Assembly: GCA_036311245.1 (NCBI GenBank)
Contig: JAXJQH010000008.1
Location: 1 to 21,281, forward strand
DNA from: SIG578 sp036311245
GTDB taxonomy: Bacteria > Bacillota > Clostridia > Oscillospirales > Ruminococcaceae
DNA length: 21,281 nucleotides
Reading direction: 5' to 3'
How positions within the stretch are numbered: the stretch's first letter is position 1; the number at the start of each line of letters is the position of its first letter. Below are positions 1-8,399 of the stretch, piece by piece. The notes below the pieces were generated by a model, which was not told the origin of the DNA, made no database searches, and saw nothing but the letters and a program-made list of their open reading frames with translations. A program made the translations under genes and the position numbers.

Positions 1-422
1 CACACGGTATTAAGGTAGTGGCTGATATAACCGACGCTGAGTTTGTTTATGACAGCGGCGTTGAAATGATAATTCTTCCTGGTGGAATGCCCGGCACCCT
101 CGAGCTTGAAAAAGCTATTTCTGTTAATTTTGCGCTTGAGCAGGCTGATAAAGAGGGAAAATATATTGCGGCGATATGCGCCGCACCCTCTATTTTGGGT
201 CATAAAGGACTTCTCAGAGGAAAAAAAGCCTGCTGCTATCCGGGTTTTGAAGAGCAGCTTATTCACGCCAATGCTACAACTGACCGCGTTGTTGTTGACG
301 GTAATATTATTACTTCCCGCGCAGCAGGAACTGTTTTTGAATTTGCTCACAAGCTTATAGAGCTTTTGCGCGACAAAGAAACTGCCGATGGAGTTATTGC
401 TTCAATACTATGCAAAAAATAG
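1..422 (+). CDS. DJ-1/PfpI family protein (5'-partial)
   Basis: The reading frame is open from base 3 (cac ggt att...), so the gene begins before the window and only the last ~139 residues are present. The visible part has the class I glutamine-amidotransferase-like fold of DJ-1/PfpI/ThiJ proteins: the oxyanion segment LPGGMPG followed by the nucleophile elbow AAICAAPS, whose cysteine codon is at 177-179 and matches the reactive Cys of DJ-1 (Cys106 in the human protein). The early conserved Glu lies outside the window. Family members act as deglycase/glyoxalase-like or chaperone proteins and are often annotated as thiazole-phosphate biosynthesis (ThiJ); nothing here decides the substrate. The stop codon at 420-422 lies inside the next gene (13-base overlap), which implies co-transcription and probably translational coupling with the folate enzyme downstream. 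Family is secure, function open. Confidence 0.88.
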   Translation, partial: HGIKVVADITDAEFVYDSGVEMIILPGGMPGTLELEKAISVNFALEQADKEGKYIAAICAAPSILGHKGLLRGKKACCYPGFEEQLIHANATTDRVVVDGNIITSRAAGTVFEFAHKLIELLRDKETADGVIASILCKK

Positions 423-1039
423 ATATCAGAAAAGTAAAAAATGACTATCGCGCCAAGACAAAGGAATATCGCATGTCACTTTCCTCACAGGAGAAAGATG
501 CTCTCGATGATAAAATTTTTCAGAATTTATTTAGTCTTGAAAAATTTCTTGATGCCAAAACTGTTTTGTGTTATATGTCAAATCCCTCAGAGGTTAATAC
601 CCGTAGAATTATTTCAAAGCTGTTTTCTGAAGACAAAACAGTTGCCTTGCCTAGGTGTATAGATGATTCTCGGGATATGGAGTTTTTTTGTGTTACCTCT
701 TTTGACCAAACAGAAAAACACACCTTTGGCGTTTATGAGCCTACTGTTAAAAAATGCGAGCGCCTGCGTGATTTTCGAAACTCTGTGTGTATTCTGCCGG
801 GTCTCGGCTTTGACAGAGAGGGGTATCGCCTAGGGTACGGAAAAGGCTACTATGACCGATTTCTTTCGTCATATAAAGGAATTAAGATAGGTATTTGCTA
901 CGAAAAATGTGTTTTCGAAGAGCTTCCGCGAGGATATTTTGATGTTTCGGCAGATATTGTTGTAACCGAGAATGAAATCATTTATATAAAAAATACCAAG
1001 GGAATAGGAAAAAATTATGGAAGAAAAAAAGATAAATGA
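410..1039 (+). CDS. 5-formyltetrahydrofolate cyclo-ligase family protein
   Basis: Converts 5-formyl-THF to 5,10-methenyl-THF with ATP, recycling a dead-end folate that inhibits one-carbon enzymes; cytoplasmic. The signature is the C-terminal block LPGLGFDREGYRLGYGKGYYD, about residues 129-149. The glycine-rich GYGKGYYDR segment is the phosphate/ATP-binding hallmark of the MTHFS/YgfA family. The N-terminal basic helix with Arg/Lys (DYRAKTKEYR) also fits. At 209 residues it is about 20 longer than usual. The surplus is a Lys-rich tail (ending GRKKDK) encoded where the frame overlaps mltG by 23 bases, so it is probably dispensable. The ATG at 410 overlaps the DJ-1 gene by 13 bases and no strong ribosome binding site is visible, which fits translation coupled to the upstream gene. 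E. coli's homologue is called fau/ygfA; no symbol is assigned here. Confidence 0.93.
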   Translation: MQKIDIRKVKNDYRAKTKEYRMSLSSQEKDALDDKIFQNLFSLEKFLDAKTVLCYMSNPSEVNTRRIISKLFSEDKTVALPRCIDDSRDMEFFCVTSFDQTEKHTFGVYEPTVKKCERLRDFRNSVCILPGLGFDREGYRLGYGKGYYDRFLSSYKGIKIGICYEKCVFEELPRGYFDVSADIVVTENEIIYIKNTKGIGKNYGRKKDK

Positions 1040-2240
1040 AATAATTGAAGAGGCAAAGTTTTTACAGCAGGAAAGCGAAAACCAGCCTGAGGTTATTGCT
1101 GAGGAAGAAGTAAACGAACCTGCGGTTGCAGAAGAAGCTCAAATTATGCCGCAACCTGCAAAAAAGAGCAAGAAAAGTAAAAAGTGGGGGCTGCTTGTTC
1201 GCACTATTATTATCCTTGCGCTCTCTGTAATGTTTTCGGTAATTATAATTTTTGGATTTAAGGATATCTATGGGCTTGATTTTGATGCAGTAGATGAAAA
1301 GGATGTTTATATCGAAAAAGGCTCAAGCACAGCGCAAATTGCACAGACGCTTTATGAAAACGGAATTATAGAGCAGCCGCTTTTGTTCAGAGTTTATTGC
1401 AAGCTTGGTGATAACGGAAATTTCCAATACGGATACCACACCCTTGCAGGAAATATGTCCTACTCTGAGATTACAAGTGAGCTTAAAAAGCTTGCAAAAA
1501 AAGAGGATGTAGTAGAGGTAACTGTTGTTGAGGGCTGGAATCTTTATGATATAGCCCTTGAACTTAAAGAAAAGAAAGTAATTGCCGATATAAACGAATT
1601 TGTTAAGGCGGTCGAGCGTATGGAGGTTTCATACGATTATCTTAAGAATGTTCCCGATAACGACTACCGTTACTATAAGTATGAGGGATATTTTTATCCC
1701 GATAAATATGAGTTTTACACAGGAACTGATGACCATGAGGGAATAGCAAAGAAATTCTTTGCAAACTTTGAGGCGCATCTTAATTCTGAAATTAAAACTG
1801 CAATAGAGGAGTCGGAATATTCGTTTGATGAGATAATCACCATTGCATCGCTGATTCAGGCAGAAGCAGGCGATGTAAATGAAATGGGAAAGGTGTCCTC
1901 GGTTTTCCACAACCGCCTAAAGAGCACCTTGTTCCCCAATCTGCAATCGGATGTTACCATAAATTATGTAGAGGATGTCATAAAGCCTACCGTTGCATAT
2001 GCCGACCAGAATCTTTATGATGCATATAATACATACAAGCGAACAGGCCTTATGCCGGGTCCCGTCTGCAACCCCACCAAGGAGGCAATTCGCGCAGCGC
2101 TTTTCCCAAATGATACAAATTACTACTATTTCGTAACCGACCATACAGGAAAATACTACTATTCCACCACCTATGCGCAGCATCAGAGGAACTGTAAAAC
2201 TGCGCAGAAAGTAAACGATAGATTAAAACAGGAAAATTAG
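1017..2240 (+). CDS. mltG: Endolytic murein transglycosylase MltG (YceG-like)
   Basis: MltG is an inner-membrane lytic transglycosylase that cuts nascent glycan strands and so helps set their length. The 407-residue protein has an acidic/Lys-rich cytoplasmic N-terminus (1-56), a single membrane segment at about 57-80 (WGLLVRTIIILALSVMFSVI), a LysM-like subdomain (~95-165) and the YceG catalytic domain. ASLIQAEAG aligns with the ASIVEKET block of E. coli MltG, placing the catalytic glutamate at E283. It is followed by the family motifs VFHNRL and LQSDVTINY. The N-terminal tail is longer than in E. coli, as is common in Firmicutes. A GGGAATAGGA stretch precedes the ATG at 1017, and the start overlaps the upstream gene by 23 bases. 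The following U32 gene begins 9 bases after the stop. This order recalls B. subtilis yrrL (mltG) - yrrM - yrrN - yrrO, here without the methyltransferase. Confidence 0.95.
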   Translation: MEEKKINEIIEEAKFLQQESENQPEVIAEEEVNEPAVAEEAQIMPQPAKKSKKSKKWGLLVRTIIILALSVMFSVIIIFGFKDIYGLDFDAVDEKDVYIEKGSSTAQIAQTLYENGIIEQPLLFRVYCKLGDNGNFQYGYHTLAGNMSYSEITSELKKLAKKEDVVEVTVVEGWNLYDIALELKEKKVIADINEFVKAVERMEVSYDYLKNVPDNDYRYYKYEGYFYPDKYEFYTGTDDHEGIAKKFFANFEAHLNSEIKTAIEESEYSFDEIITIASLIQAEAGDVNEMGKVSSVFHNRLKSTLFPNLQSDVTINYVEDVIKPTVAYADQNLYDAYNTYKRTGLMPGPVCNPTKEAIRAALFPNDTNYYYFVTDHTGKYYYSTTYAQHQRNCKTAQKVNDRLKQEN

Positions 2241-2249
2241 TGATAAATT

Positions 2250-3467
2250 ATGAAACCTGAATTATTAAGCCCCGTTGGGGATATGGAACGCTTGGATTCG
2301 GCGCTCTGCTTTGGCGCAGACGCAGTCTACCTCGGCGGAACAGAGTTTGGAATGCGTGCCGCTGTTGCCAAATTTGATTTTGATAGCCTTAAAGCGGCTG
2401 CCAAAAAGGTTCACGCCAAGGGCAAAAGGGTTTATCTAACCTGCAACACTCTTCCGACAAATGCCGAAATGGATAGAATGGAGGAGTATCTTAAAAATGC
2501 AGTTGCTTGCAATGTGGATGCCTTTATTGTTTCGGATGTCGGAGTTCTTTCGCTTCTTAAAAAGGTTGAGCCCGAGGCTGAAGTTCATATTTCAACACAA
2601 GCGGGCATAGTAAACTACGCATCTGCAAACGCATTTTACGATATGGGTGCAAAGCGAGTTGTGCTTGCAAGAGAGCTTTCTTTTGATGATATCCGCACAC
2701 TGCGCGATAAAACAAACCCGAGCCTTGAAATCGAAACCTTTGTTCACGGCGCTATGTGTATGTCCTTTTCGGGCAGATGCACCATCTCAAACTACTTAAA
2801 TCACAGAGATGCAAACCGAGGAGAGTGCTCGCAGCCCTGCCGCTGGCAGTATTACCTGATGGAGCAAAAAAGACCGGGAGAATATTTTCCCGTTTTTGAG
2901 GAAAAAGAAGGCACGTATATTTTAAACAGCAAAGACCTTTGTATGATTGAATACATTGATAAGCTTTGCAAGGCGGGTATTTCTAGCCTAAAGATAGAGG
3001 GAAGAGCAAAGTCTTCTTATTATGTGGCTGTTGTAACTAATGCCTACCGCCACGCCATAGATTACTATTTTGAGCACGGCAGTATGCCAACGGGCGAAGA
3101 TGCCTGGATGCTCGAAGAGGTATATAAGGTCAGCCACCGTGAATATACAACCGGCTTTTATTTTGGCCGTCCACCCGAGGGACAGTGCTACCAAAGCGGA
3201 GGCTATGTACGCAATTTTGATATTGTCGGCTTGGTTGAGTCCTGCGAAAACGGCAGAATTTTCTTTACATCCAAAAACGGTGTGAGAGCAGGGGAGAGCG
3301 TTGAAATTATGCCGCCCGACAGAAAGCCTTTTGAAATCACGGTAAAAGAGCTTTTCGATGAAGAGGCACGCGAGTTTGTAGATTTTGCAAACCACCCTAT
3401 GGGCAGCTATTCTTTTACTTGCAAAACGCAGGTACCAAAGGGCAGTATGATAAGAATACAAAAATAA
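2250..3467 (+). CDS. trhP: U32 family protein, TrhP/YegQ-type tRNA hydroxylation factor
   Basis: Historically called 'peptidase U32', but the YegQ/YrrO branch (TrhP) is needed for prephenate-dependent 5-hydroxylation of wobble uridine in tRNA. The start MKPELLSPVGD and the TIM-barrel-like N-terminal half (GADAVYLGG, TCNTLPTN) match YegQ. The central block HGAMCMSFSGRC...NRGECSQPCRW carries the four conserved cysteines expected to bind an Fe-S cluster, and it lines up with HGALCMAYSGRC...CTNACRW as I recall it for E. coli YegQ. A beta-rich C-terminal domain (~330-405) follows. The 405-residue length fits YrrO/YegQ rather than the shorter YrrN. Position directly after mltG matches the B. subtilis yrr cluster. 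The partner methyltransferase (TrmR/YrrM), which would turn ho5U into mo5U, is absent locally. The ribosome binding site is weak, suggesting coupling with mltG. Family is secure; the TrhP role is inferred from similarity and synteny. Confidence 0.87.
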   Translation: MKPELLSPVGDMERLDSALCFGADAVYLGGTEFGMRAAVAKFDFDSLKAAAKKVHAKGKRVYLTCNTLPTNAEMDRMEEYLKNAVACNVDAFIVSDVGVLSLLKKVEPEAEVHISTQAGIVNYASANAFYDMGAKRVVLARELSFDDIRTLRDKTNPSLEIETFVHGAMCMSFSGRCTISNYLNHRDANRGECSQPCRWQYYLMEQKRPGEYFPVFEEKEGTYILNSKDLCMIEYIDKLCKAGISSLKIEGRAKSSYYVAVVTNAYRHAIDYYFEHGSMPTGEDAWMLEEVYKVSHREYTTGFYFGRPPEGQCYQSGGYVRNFDIVGLVESCENGRIFFTSKNGVRAGESVEIMPPDRKPFEITVKELFDEEAREFVDFANHPMGSYSFTCKTQVPKGSMIRIQK

Positions 3468-3468
3468 A

Positions 3469-3498
3469 AAAGGCTTCGGGCATTTGCCCGAAGCCTTT
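3469..3498. terminator. Bidirectional intrinsic terminator between trhP and ychF
   Basis: A perfect 13-bp inverted repeat (AAAGGCTTCGGGC, loop ATTT, GCCCGAAGCCTTT) lies between the converging trhP and ychF genes. A T-rich run (GCTTTTTATA) follows on the plus strand and TTTATTTTTG follows on the minus strand, so it can end transcripts from both sides. Confidence 0.92.
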
Positions 3499-3505
3499 GT
3501 GCTTT

Positions 3506-4600
3506 TTATACATTAAAACGGAACAGGGTAACATCTCCGTCTTTCATTACATATTCTTTTCCTTCTAATCGGACAAGACCTTTTTCCTTTGCAGCCGTAA
3601 TGCTTCCGCAAGCCATAAGGTCATCATAAGAGATGATTTCCGCCCTGATAAAGCCTCGCTCAAAATCGGTGTGGATTTTTCCTGCTGCCTGAGGCGCTTT
3701 TGTGCCTTCCTTAATTGTCCAGGCGCGAACCTCCTGCTTTCCTGCGGTCAGATATGAAATAAGACCTAACAGAGAATAAGATTCTTTTATAAGTCTGTCA
3801 AGACCTGACTGAGAAAGACCAATATCCTCAAGGAACATAAGCTTGTCCTCATCGGACATACCCGAAATTTCGTCCTCGATTTTTGCGCATATCGAGAGAA
3901 CACCCGATGATTCTGAAGCTGCAATCTCACAGACCTCTTTGTAAAAAGGATTTTCTTCAATTCCGCCGAGGAAATCATCCTCCTTCATATTGGCGGCGTA
4001 TATGACGGGCTTGTCTGAAAGGAGCGAAATGGTTGAAAGGATTTTGTCCTCATCCTCGCTGCGCTCCAAAGACCTTGCTGATTTTCCTTCTTCAAGATGG
4101 GTTTTAAGCCTCTCTAAAAGCGCAATTTCAGTAGCTAGAGATTTGTCGCCCTTTAATGCTTTCTTAGTGCGGTCAATTCGGCGGTCAAGAACTTCGATAT
4201 CAGAGAAAATAAGCTCTAAGTTTATTGTTTCAATATCGCGTGCAGGCCCTACAGAGCCATCAACGTGAATAATGTTGACATCCTCAAAGCAGCGCACGAC
4301 GTGAATTATAGCATCAACCTCGCGAATGTTTGCAAGGAATTTGTTTCCGAGCCCCTCTCCCTTCGATGCTCCTTTTACAAGACCTGCAATATCAACAAAT
4401 TCGATAACGGCATAGGTCTTTTTGTCTGAATCGTACATTTTTTCAAGAGTGTCAAGACGGCTGTCAGGAACGGTAACCATACCGACATTTGGCTCTATTG
4501 TGCAGAAAGGGTAGTTTGCGCACTGCGCTCCTGCATTGGTAATAGCATTAAAAAGGGTGCTTTTTCCGACATTCGGAAGCCCTACGATACCAAGTTTCAT
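3506..4600 (-). CDS. ychF: Redox-regulated ribosome-associated ATPase YchF (Ola1/Obg family)
   Basis: A universally conserved P-loop NTPase of the Obg/Ola1 group that binds ribosomes and hydrolyses ATP in preference to GTP; linked to stress responses and translation. The 364-residue length is standard. The P-loop is GLPNVGKST (7-15), switch II is DIAGLVKGAS with the following GLGNKFL, and the nucleotide-specificity motif is NMKE (N-x-x-E) instead of the GTPase NKxD, as known for YchF. The C-terminal TGS domain is visible from about residue 280 (LISYLTAGKQEVRAWTI...HTDFERGFIRAEI). The ATG is preceded by GGAGG about 11 bases upstream. It is a single-gene unit on the minus strand, divergent from glnN and convergent with the trhP operon, with its own promoter at 4639-4667. 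Confidence 0.97.
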   Translation of the reverse strand: MKLGIVGLPNVGKSTLFNAITNAGAQCANYPFCTIEPNVGMVTVPDSRLDTLEKMYDSDKKTYAVIEFVDIAGLVKGASKGEGLGNKFLANIREVDAIIHVVRCFEDVNIIHVDGSVGPARDIETINLELIFSDIEVLDRRIDRTKKALKGDKSLATEIALLERLKTHLEEGKSARSLERSEDEDKILSTISLLSDKPVIYAANMKEDDFLGGIEENPFYKEVCEIAASESSGVLSICAKIEDEISGMSDEDKLMFLEDIGLSQSGLDRLIKESYSLLGLISYLTAGKQEVRAWTIKEGTKAPQAAGKIHTDFERGFIRAEIISYDDLMACGSITAAKEKGLVRLEGKEYVMKDGDVTLFRFNV

Positions 4601-4638
4601 TGATGCTTCATCCTCCGAGAAATAGATGTTTTTTAACT

Positions 4639-4667
4639 ATTATAGAATAAACTTATCGTTTTTTCAA
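4639..4667 (-). promoter_or_regulatory. Sigma-A-type promoter for ychF
   Basis: On the minus strand TTGAAA (4662-4667) and a perfect TATAAT (4639-4644) are separated by exactly 17 bases. Transcription would start near 4632, giving a leader of about 30 bases before the ychF ATG. Confidence 0.8.
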
Positions 4668-4699
4668 GTTAATTTAACATAATTTTCTCTTGTTTGATA

Positions 4700-4729
4700 T
4701 TTACAAACACACAAATGATGTGGTATACT
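4700..4729 (+). promoter_or_regulatory. Sigma-A-type promoter for glnN
   Basis: TTTACA (4700-4705) and TATACT (4724-4729) are 18 bases apart. The -10 carries an extended TG (TGG directly upstream). The leader to the glnN ATG is about 34 bases and contains AGGAG (4757-4761), 8 bases before the start. I saw no clear regulator operator or riboswitch in it. Confidence 0.72.
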
Positions 4730-4769
4730 AAATTAAATATTATTTAACCAAATTTTAGGAGTTGAAACT

Positions 4770-6857
4770 ATGGTCACGGATCTGGAAAAGAATTTCGGTT
4801 GCTGCGTTTTCAGCGATGATGTTATGAAAGAGCGGCTGCCGCAAGATGCGTACAATAGCCTCGTTTCCACCATCAAGGAGGGGCTGCCTCTAAATCCCGA
4901 GCTTGCAGAAACTGTTGCAGGCGCTATGAAGGATTGGGCAGTAGAGCAGGGAGCTACGCACTTTACACACTGGTTCCAACCGATGAATAATATAACCGCA
5001 GGTAAATTTGATGCTTTTCTTACCCCCACAGAGGATGGCAAGCCTATGCTTGAATTTTCGGGAAAGGAGCTTATTAAAGGTGAGCCTGATGCATCAAGCT
5101 TTCCATCGGGCGGCCTTAGAGTGACCTTTGAAGCCAGAGGTTACACTATTTGGGATCCCAATTCTCCAGCATTTGTAAAGGATAAGAGCCTTTATATTCC
5201 CACAGCGTTTTGTTCCTATACGGGAGAAGCTCTTGACCACAAGACACCTCTTGTCCGCTCCTCAGCAGCAATCTCCAAGCAGGCAGTTCGAGTTCTGCGT
5301 GCCCTTGGTGACGATAAAACTATGCGTGTCATACCCACAGTAGGCGCAGAACAGGAATATTTCCTTGTAGACCGTAAGGATTATGAAAACCGCTTAGACC
5401 TTAAGATTTGCGGCAGAACTCTGTTCGGTGCAAAAACTGTAAAGGGTCAGGAGCTTGGTGACCATTATTGCGGCAGAATTCGCCTGCGTGTTTCAGAGTT
5501 TATGCATAAGCTTGACCACGAGCTTTGGAAGCTTGGTGTCAGCTCTAAAACAAAGCATAATGAGGCTGCTCCCGCACAGCACGAGTTAGCTCCTCTTTAT
5601 TGTGAGGCTGATAAGGCTTGCGATCATAATCAGATAGTTATGGAAACTATGCGCATTGAGGCTAAAAAGCTCGGTCTTGCTTGCCTGCTTCACGAAAAGC
5701 CCTTTGACGGAATTAACGGCTCAGGTAAACATAATAACTGGTCTCTTGCAACGGATTTAGGCGAAAATCTTCTTAAAAGCGGTAAACATCCCGAGCAAAA
5801 CCTTAAGTTTTTGACATTTCTTTGCGCAGTAATTATTGCGGTTGACCGTTATCAGGATATGATTCGTTTTTCTGCTGCATCGGCAGGAAATGATTGCCGC
5901 CTCGGCGGACACGAAGCACCCCCGAGCATTATATCCATTTATCTTGGCGATGCCCTTACAGAGATACTTAATAATATTGCGCAGCATAATGCGCAAAATG
6001 AGCTTAAAACCAAGAAAATTTTGGATGATGTCGCTGTTTTGCCGACACTAAGCTGTGACGCGTCAGACAGAAACAGAACATCGCCCTTTGCCTTTACAGG
6101 TAATAAATTTGAGTTCCGTATGGTGGGCTCGTCGGCTTCTGTTGCTGTTTCTACATACATTATGAACACCGCTTGCGCAGAGGCGCTTGAGTTTATTGCC
6201 GAAAGGCTTGAAAAAGCAACATCTGCCGATGAGGGTGTTATTGAGCTTGTTGCGTATACCATGAAAAATCACGACAGAATAATATTTAACGGAAATAACT
6301 ATTCCGAACAGTGGCTTTGTGAGGCAAAGCGCCGCGGTCTTTGCATTATGAGAAGCACCGTTGATGCCGCAAAGGCACTAACAGATGAGAAGAATTTAGC
6401 ACTTTTTGAGAAATATCACGTTTTAAGCAGAGTAGAGTGCCATTCGAGATATGAGATTAGTTTAGAAAACTATGTCAAAACTATAAATATTGAAGCAGGC
6501 ACTATGCTTGAAATGGCAGCAAGACAAATTCTTCCCGCTTGCATTAAATATGCGGGAGATGTTGCTGCTTCAGCGGAAAATCTCAAAAAGGTTGGCTCTG
6601 CCTGCAGGTCTGTTGAAAAGCTTTGCAGAGAGCTTTCTGCTCATATTGATGAAATTTCAACCTGCATAGATGCTCTCAGCCAAAAGACCAAGAAGCTTTG
6701 CGATATTGAAGGTACTTTTGCTCAGGCACAGTGGTGTCAGGATGAAGTTATTTCAGCTATGAACGCACTTAGAGCCGCTTGTGATGCTATTGAGCCTATT
6801 GTCGACAGCAAGTACTGGCCGATGCCTAATTATACCGAGCTTCTTCACAGAATATAA
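4770..6857 (+). CDS. glnN: Glutamine synthetase, type III (GlnN)
   Basis: Makes glutamine from glutamate, ammonia and ATP, the main route of ammonium assimilation; cytoplasmic. At 695 residues it has the size of the GSIII family, clearly longer than GlnA (~440-470). Family blocks are present in order: GAEQEYFLVD (metal-binding Glu), NEAAPAQHELAPLYCEA, the ATP/ammonium-site segment NGSGKHNNWSL, and NRTSPFAFTGNKFEFR, followed by the long helical C-terminal extension typical of GSIII. The start is fixed by AGGAG 8 bases upstream and by the promoter at 4700-4729. No PII protein, amtB or glutamate synthase gene is nearby, so regulation cannot be read from context. The next gene, an orphan solute-binding lipoprotein, starts only ~21 bases after the stop and is probably co-transcribed. 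GSIII is common in Bacteroides, cyanobacteria and Ruminococcus-like Clostridia. Confidence 0.97.
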   Translation: MVTDLEKNFGCCVFSDDVMKERLPQDAYNSLVSTIKEGLPLNPELAETVAGAMKDWAVEQGATHFTHWFQPMNNITAGKFDAFLTPTEDGKPMLEFSGKELIKGEPDASSFPSGGLRVTFEARGYTIWDPNSPAFVKDKSLYIPTAFCSYTGEALDHKTPLVRSSAAISKQAVRVLRALGDDKTMRVIPTVGAEQEYFLVDRKDYENRLDLKICGRTLFGAKTVKGQELGDHYCGRIRLRVSEFMHKLDHELWKLGVSSKTKHNEAAPAQHELAPLYCEADKACDHNQIVMETMRIEAKKLGLACLLHEKPFDGINGSGKHNNWSLATDLGENLLKSGKHPEQNLKFLTFLCAVIIAVDRYQDMIRFSAASAGNDCRLGGHEAPPSIISIYLGDALTEILNNIAQHNAQNELKTKKILDDVAVLPTLSCDASDRNRTSPFAFTGNKFEFRMVGSSASVAVSTYIMNTACAEALEFIAERLEKATSADEGVIELVAYTMKNHDRIIFNGNNYSEQWLCEAKRRGLCIMRSTVDAAKALTDEKNLALFEKYHVLSRVECHSRYEISLENYVKTINIEAGTMLEMAARQILPACIKYAGDVAASAENLKKVGSACRSVEKLCRELSAHIDEISTCIDALSQKTKKLCDIEGTFAQAQWCQDEVISAMNALRAACDAIEPIVDSKYWPMPNYTELLHRI

Positions 6858-6878
6858 AATTAAAAAGAGGTGAGCGAT

Positions 6879-8396
6879 TTGAAAAAGATTTTATGGCTTC
6901 TTAGCTTGATTATTGCTTTTTCGTCGCTCGCCTCTTGTTCTTCCAAAGCCCCTGCATCCAATAAAAGCGGGGTGGAGATAACAAGTAGCGAGACTATAAA
7001 GACAGACCCGACAAGTCAGGAACATATTTTTTCTCTCCCGTATTTTACAAGCGATTCGTTAAACCCATATGCTGCAAAGCAGAGCGCCAATTTCTATTTG
7101 GGTACATTGCTTTACGACCCGCTTTTTAAGCTTGATAAAAATTTTAAAGCTACAGCGGTTATTGCAGATACAGTAACGCAAGAGGGGGTAAGCTGCACTG
7201 TTACAATAAAAAAGGGGCTTAAATTTTCTGATGGCAGCAATATAACTGCTCAGGATGTTGCAGCTTCGTTTAAAACAGCTAAAAGCAGTAGCTTCTATTC
7301 TGCAAGGCTTAAAAATGCAATTTCCTGTACAGTTAAGGGTGATTCGGTTGTTTTCTCACTTAAAACCGCCGAAATAAATTTTGTAAAGAACTTAAATTTT
7401 CCGATTATAAAGGGTGGGTCAACCGAGAGTCGCGCTGTGGGTAGCGGAAGATATGCTTTTGCCGAGCAAGAAAGTCCTCTGTCATTTTGCATAAATGCCT
7501 TTAACTCTCAGAAAGCCTCAACAATTAAAAACATTTCACTTGTAGAAATTCACAAATATTCAACACTGCCGTATATGGTAAAAATCGGAAGTGTAAATTT
7601 TGTTTATGCAACCTCCGGTTTTGACCTTAAAACAGCAGCAGCCAAAACCTCATCTGTTTTAACGAATAATCTTGTGTATCTCGGGGTAAACAGCTCAAAT
7701 CCATACCTTGCAAATCAGGATTTCAGAAAAGCAATATCACTGCTTGTTAATAGAAAGTCTATTCTGAGCGATGCCTATGCAAATGCGGGATACGCTGCAG
7801 CAGCGCCTTTTCACCCGCAGGCTACTGACTTAAACACCGAGGATTTTCCCTTTGACCTAACAAATGCGCAGGCGGCTGCAGAGCTTTTTGCAATAGCGGG
7901 TCTTACTGAGAAAAATCAAAACAATATTTTTACCGCTTTAGATTCCACTCCCATAACCCTTCGCCTTGCTGTAAATAAAGATAACTCTGCTCGCACAAGA
8001 GCGGCGCAGTCTATAAAGCTTTCACTTGAAAGTGCAGGAATTGCTATCGAAATTATTGAGGAAGATGCAGAGGCTTTTAAAGCCCGTATTTCCTCAGGAG
8101 ATTATGACTTGTTTATAGGCGAGGTTAAGCTTACTCCCGACAATGATATCTCAGAGCTTCTAATCAAAGGGGCACTTAACTCCTGCGATGACGGCGGTGA
8201 AACACTCGCGGCATACGATCAGTATACATCAGGAGAAATAGTTCTTGCGGATTTCCTGCGCACCTTTGATTTAAAAACACCGTTTATCCCCATTCTGTAT
8301 AGAAATTCAACAGCGGTTTTTTCGGGAACTCTCAGCGGAAACGGAACTGTTACCGAGTACGATGTATTTGCTGATATGGAAAACTGGGTATTTTAA
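6879..8396 (+). CDS. ABC transporter substrate-binding lipoprotein, family 5 (peptide/nickel type)
   Basis: A secreted, lipid-anchored binding protein (505 residues from the chosen start). The signal peptide MKKILWLLSLIIAFSSLASC ends in a lipobox (LASC), followed by a Ser/Lys-rich linker. The SBP_bac_5 fold is recognisable: LNPYAAKQSANFYLGTLLYD and LFKLDKNF at the N-terminal lobe, the family block IKKGLKFSDGSNITAQDVAASF, and the middle-domain block NQDFRKAISLLVNRKSIL (about 280-300). I chose TTG at 6879 because AGAGGTGA (6866-6873) is spaced 8 bases from it; the GTG at 6870 lies inside that ribosome binding site. No permease or ATPase gene is adjacent, so it either serves a transporter encoded elsewhere or has become a sensor or chaperone. 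It lies between glnN and rlmD, 3 bases before rlmD, and the three are probably one transcript. Ligand unknown. Confidence 0.9.
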   Translation: MKKILWLLSLIIAFSSLASCSSKAPASNKSGVEITSSETIKTDPTSQEHIFSLPYFTSDSLNPYAAKQSANFYLGTLLYDPLFKLDKNFKATAVIADTVTQEGVSCTVTIKKGLKFSDGSNITAQDVAASFKTAKSSSFYSARLKNAISCTVKGDSVVFSLKTAEINFVKNLNFPIIKGGSTESRAVGSGRYAFAEQESPLSFCINAFNSQKASTIKNISLVEIHKYSTLPYMVKIGSVNFVYATSGFDLKTAAAKTSSVLTNNLVYLGVNSSNPYLANQDFRKAISLLVNRKSILSDAYANAGYAAAAPFHPQATDLNTEDFPFDLTNAQAAAELFAIAGLTEKNQNNIFTALDSTPITLRLAVNKDNSARTRAAQSIKLSLESAGIAIEIIEEDAEAFKARISSGDYDLFIGEVKLTPDNDISELLIKGALNSCDDGGETLAAYDQYTSGEIVLADFLRTFDLKTPFIPILYRNSTAVFSGTLSGNGTVTEYDVFADMENWVF

Positions 8397-8399
8397 CTT

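Noticed and set aside
2988..3461. 157-codon minus-strand open frame inside trhP
   Set aside because: Antisense to a well-conserved U32 gene, runs into the terminator side and has no recognisable protein features.
4601..4616. Tiny upstream frame (ATG AAG CAT CAA TGA, minus strand) ending over the ychF start
   Set aside because: Its ATG is almost fused to the GGAGG and is too close for initiation; it is more likely a by-product of the spacer.
6870..6878. GTG start for the binding-protein gene
   Set aside because: The GTG lies inside the AGAGGTGA ribosome binding site; the TTG at 6879 has an 8-base spacing and gives a normal lipoprotein signal peptide.
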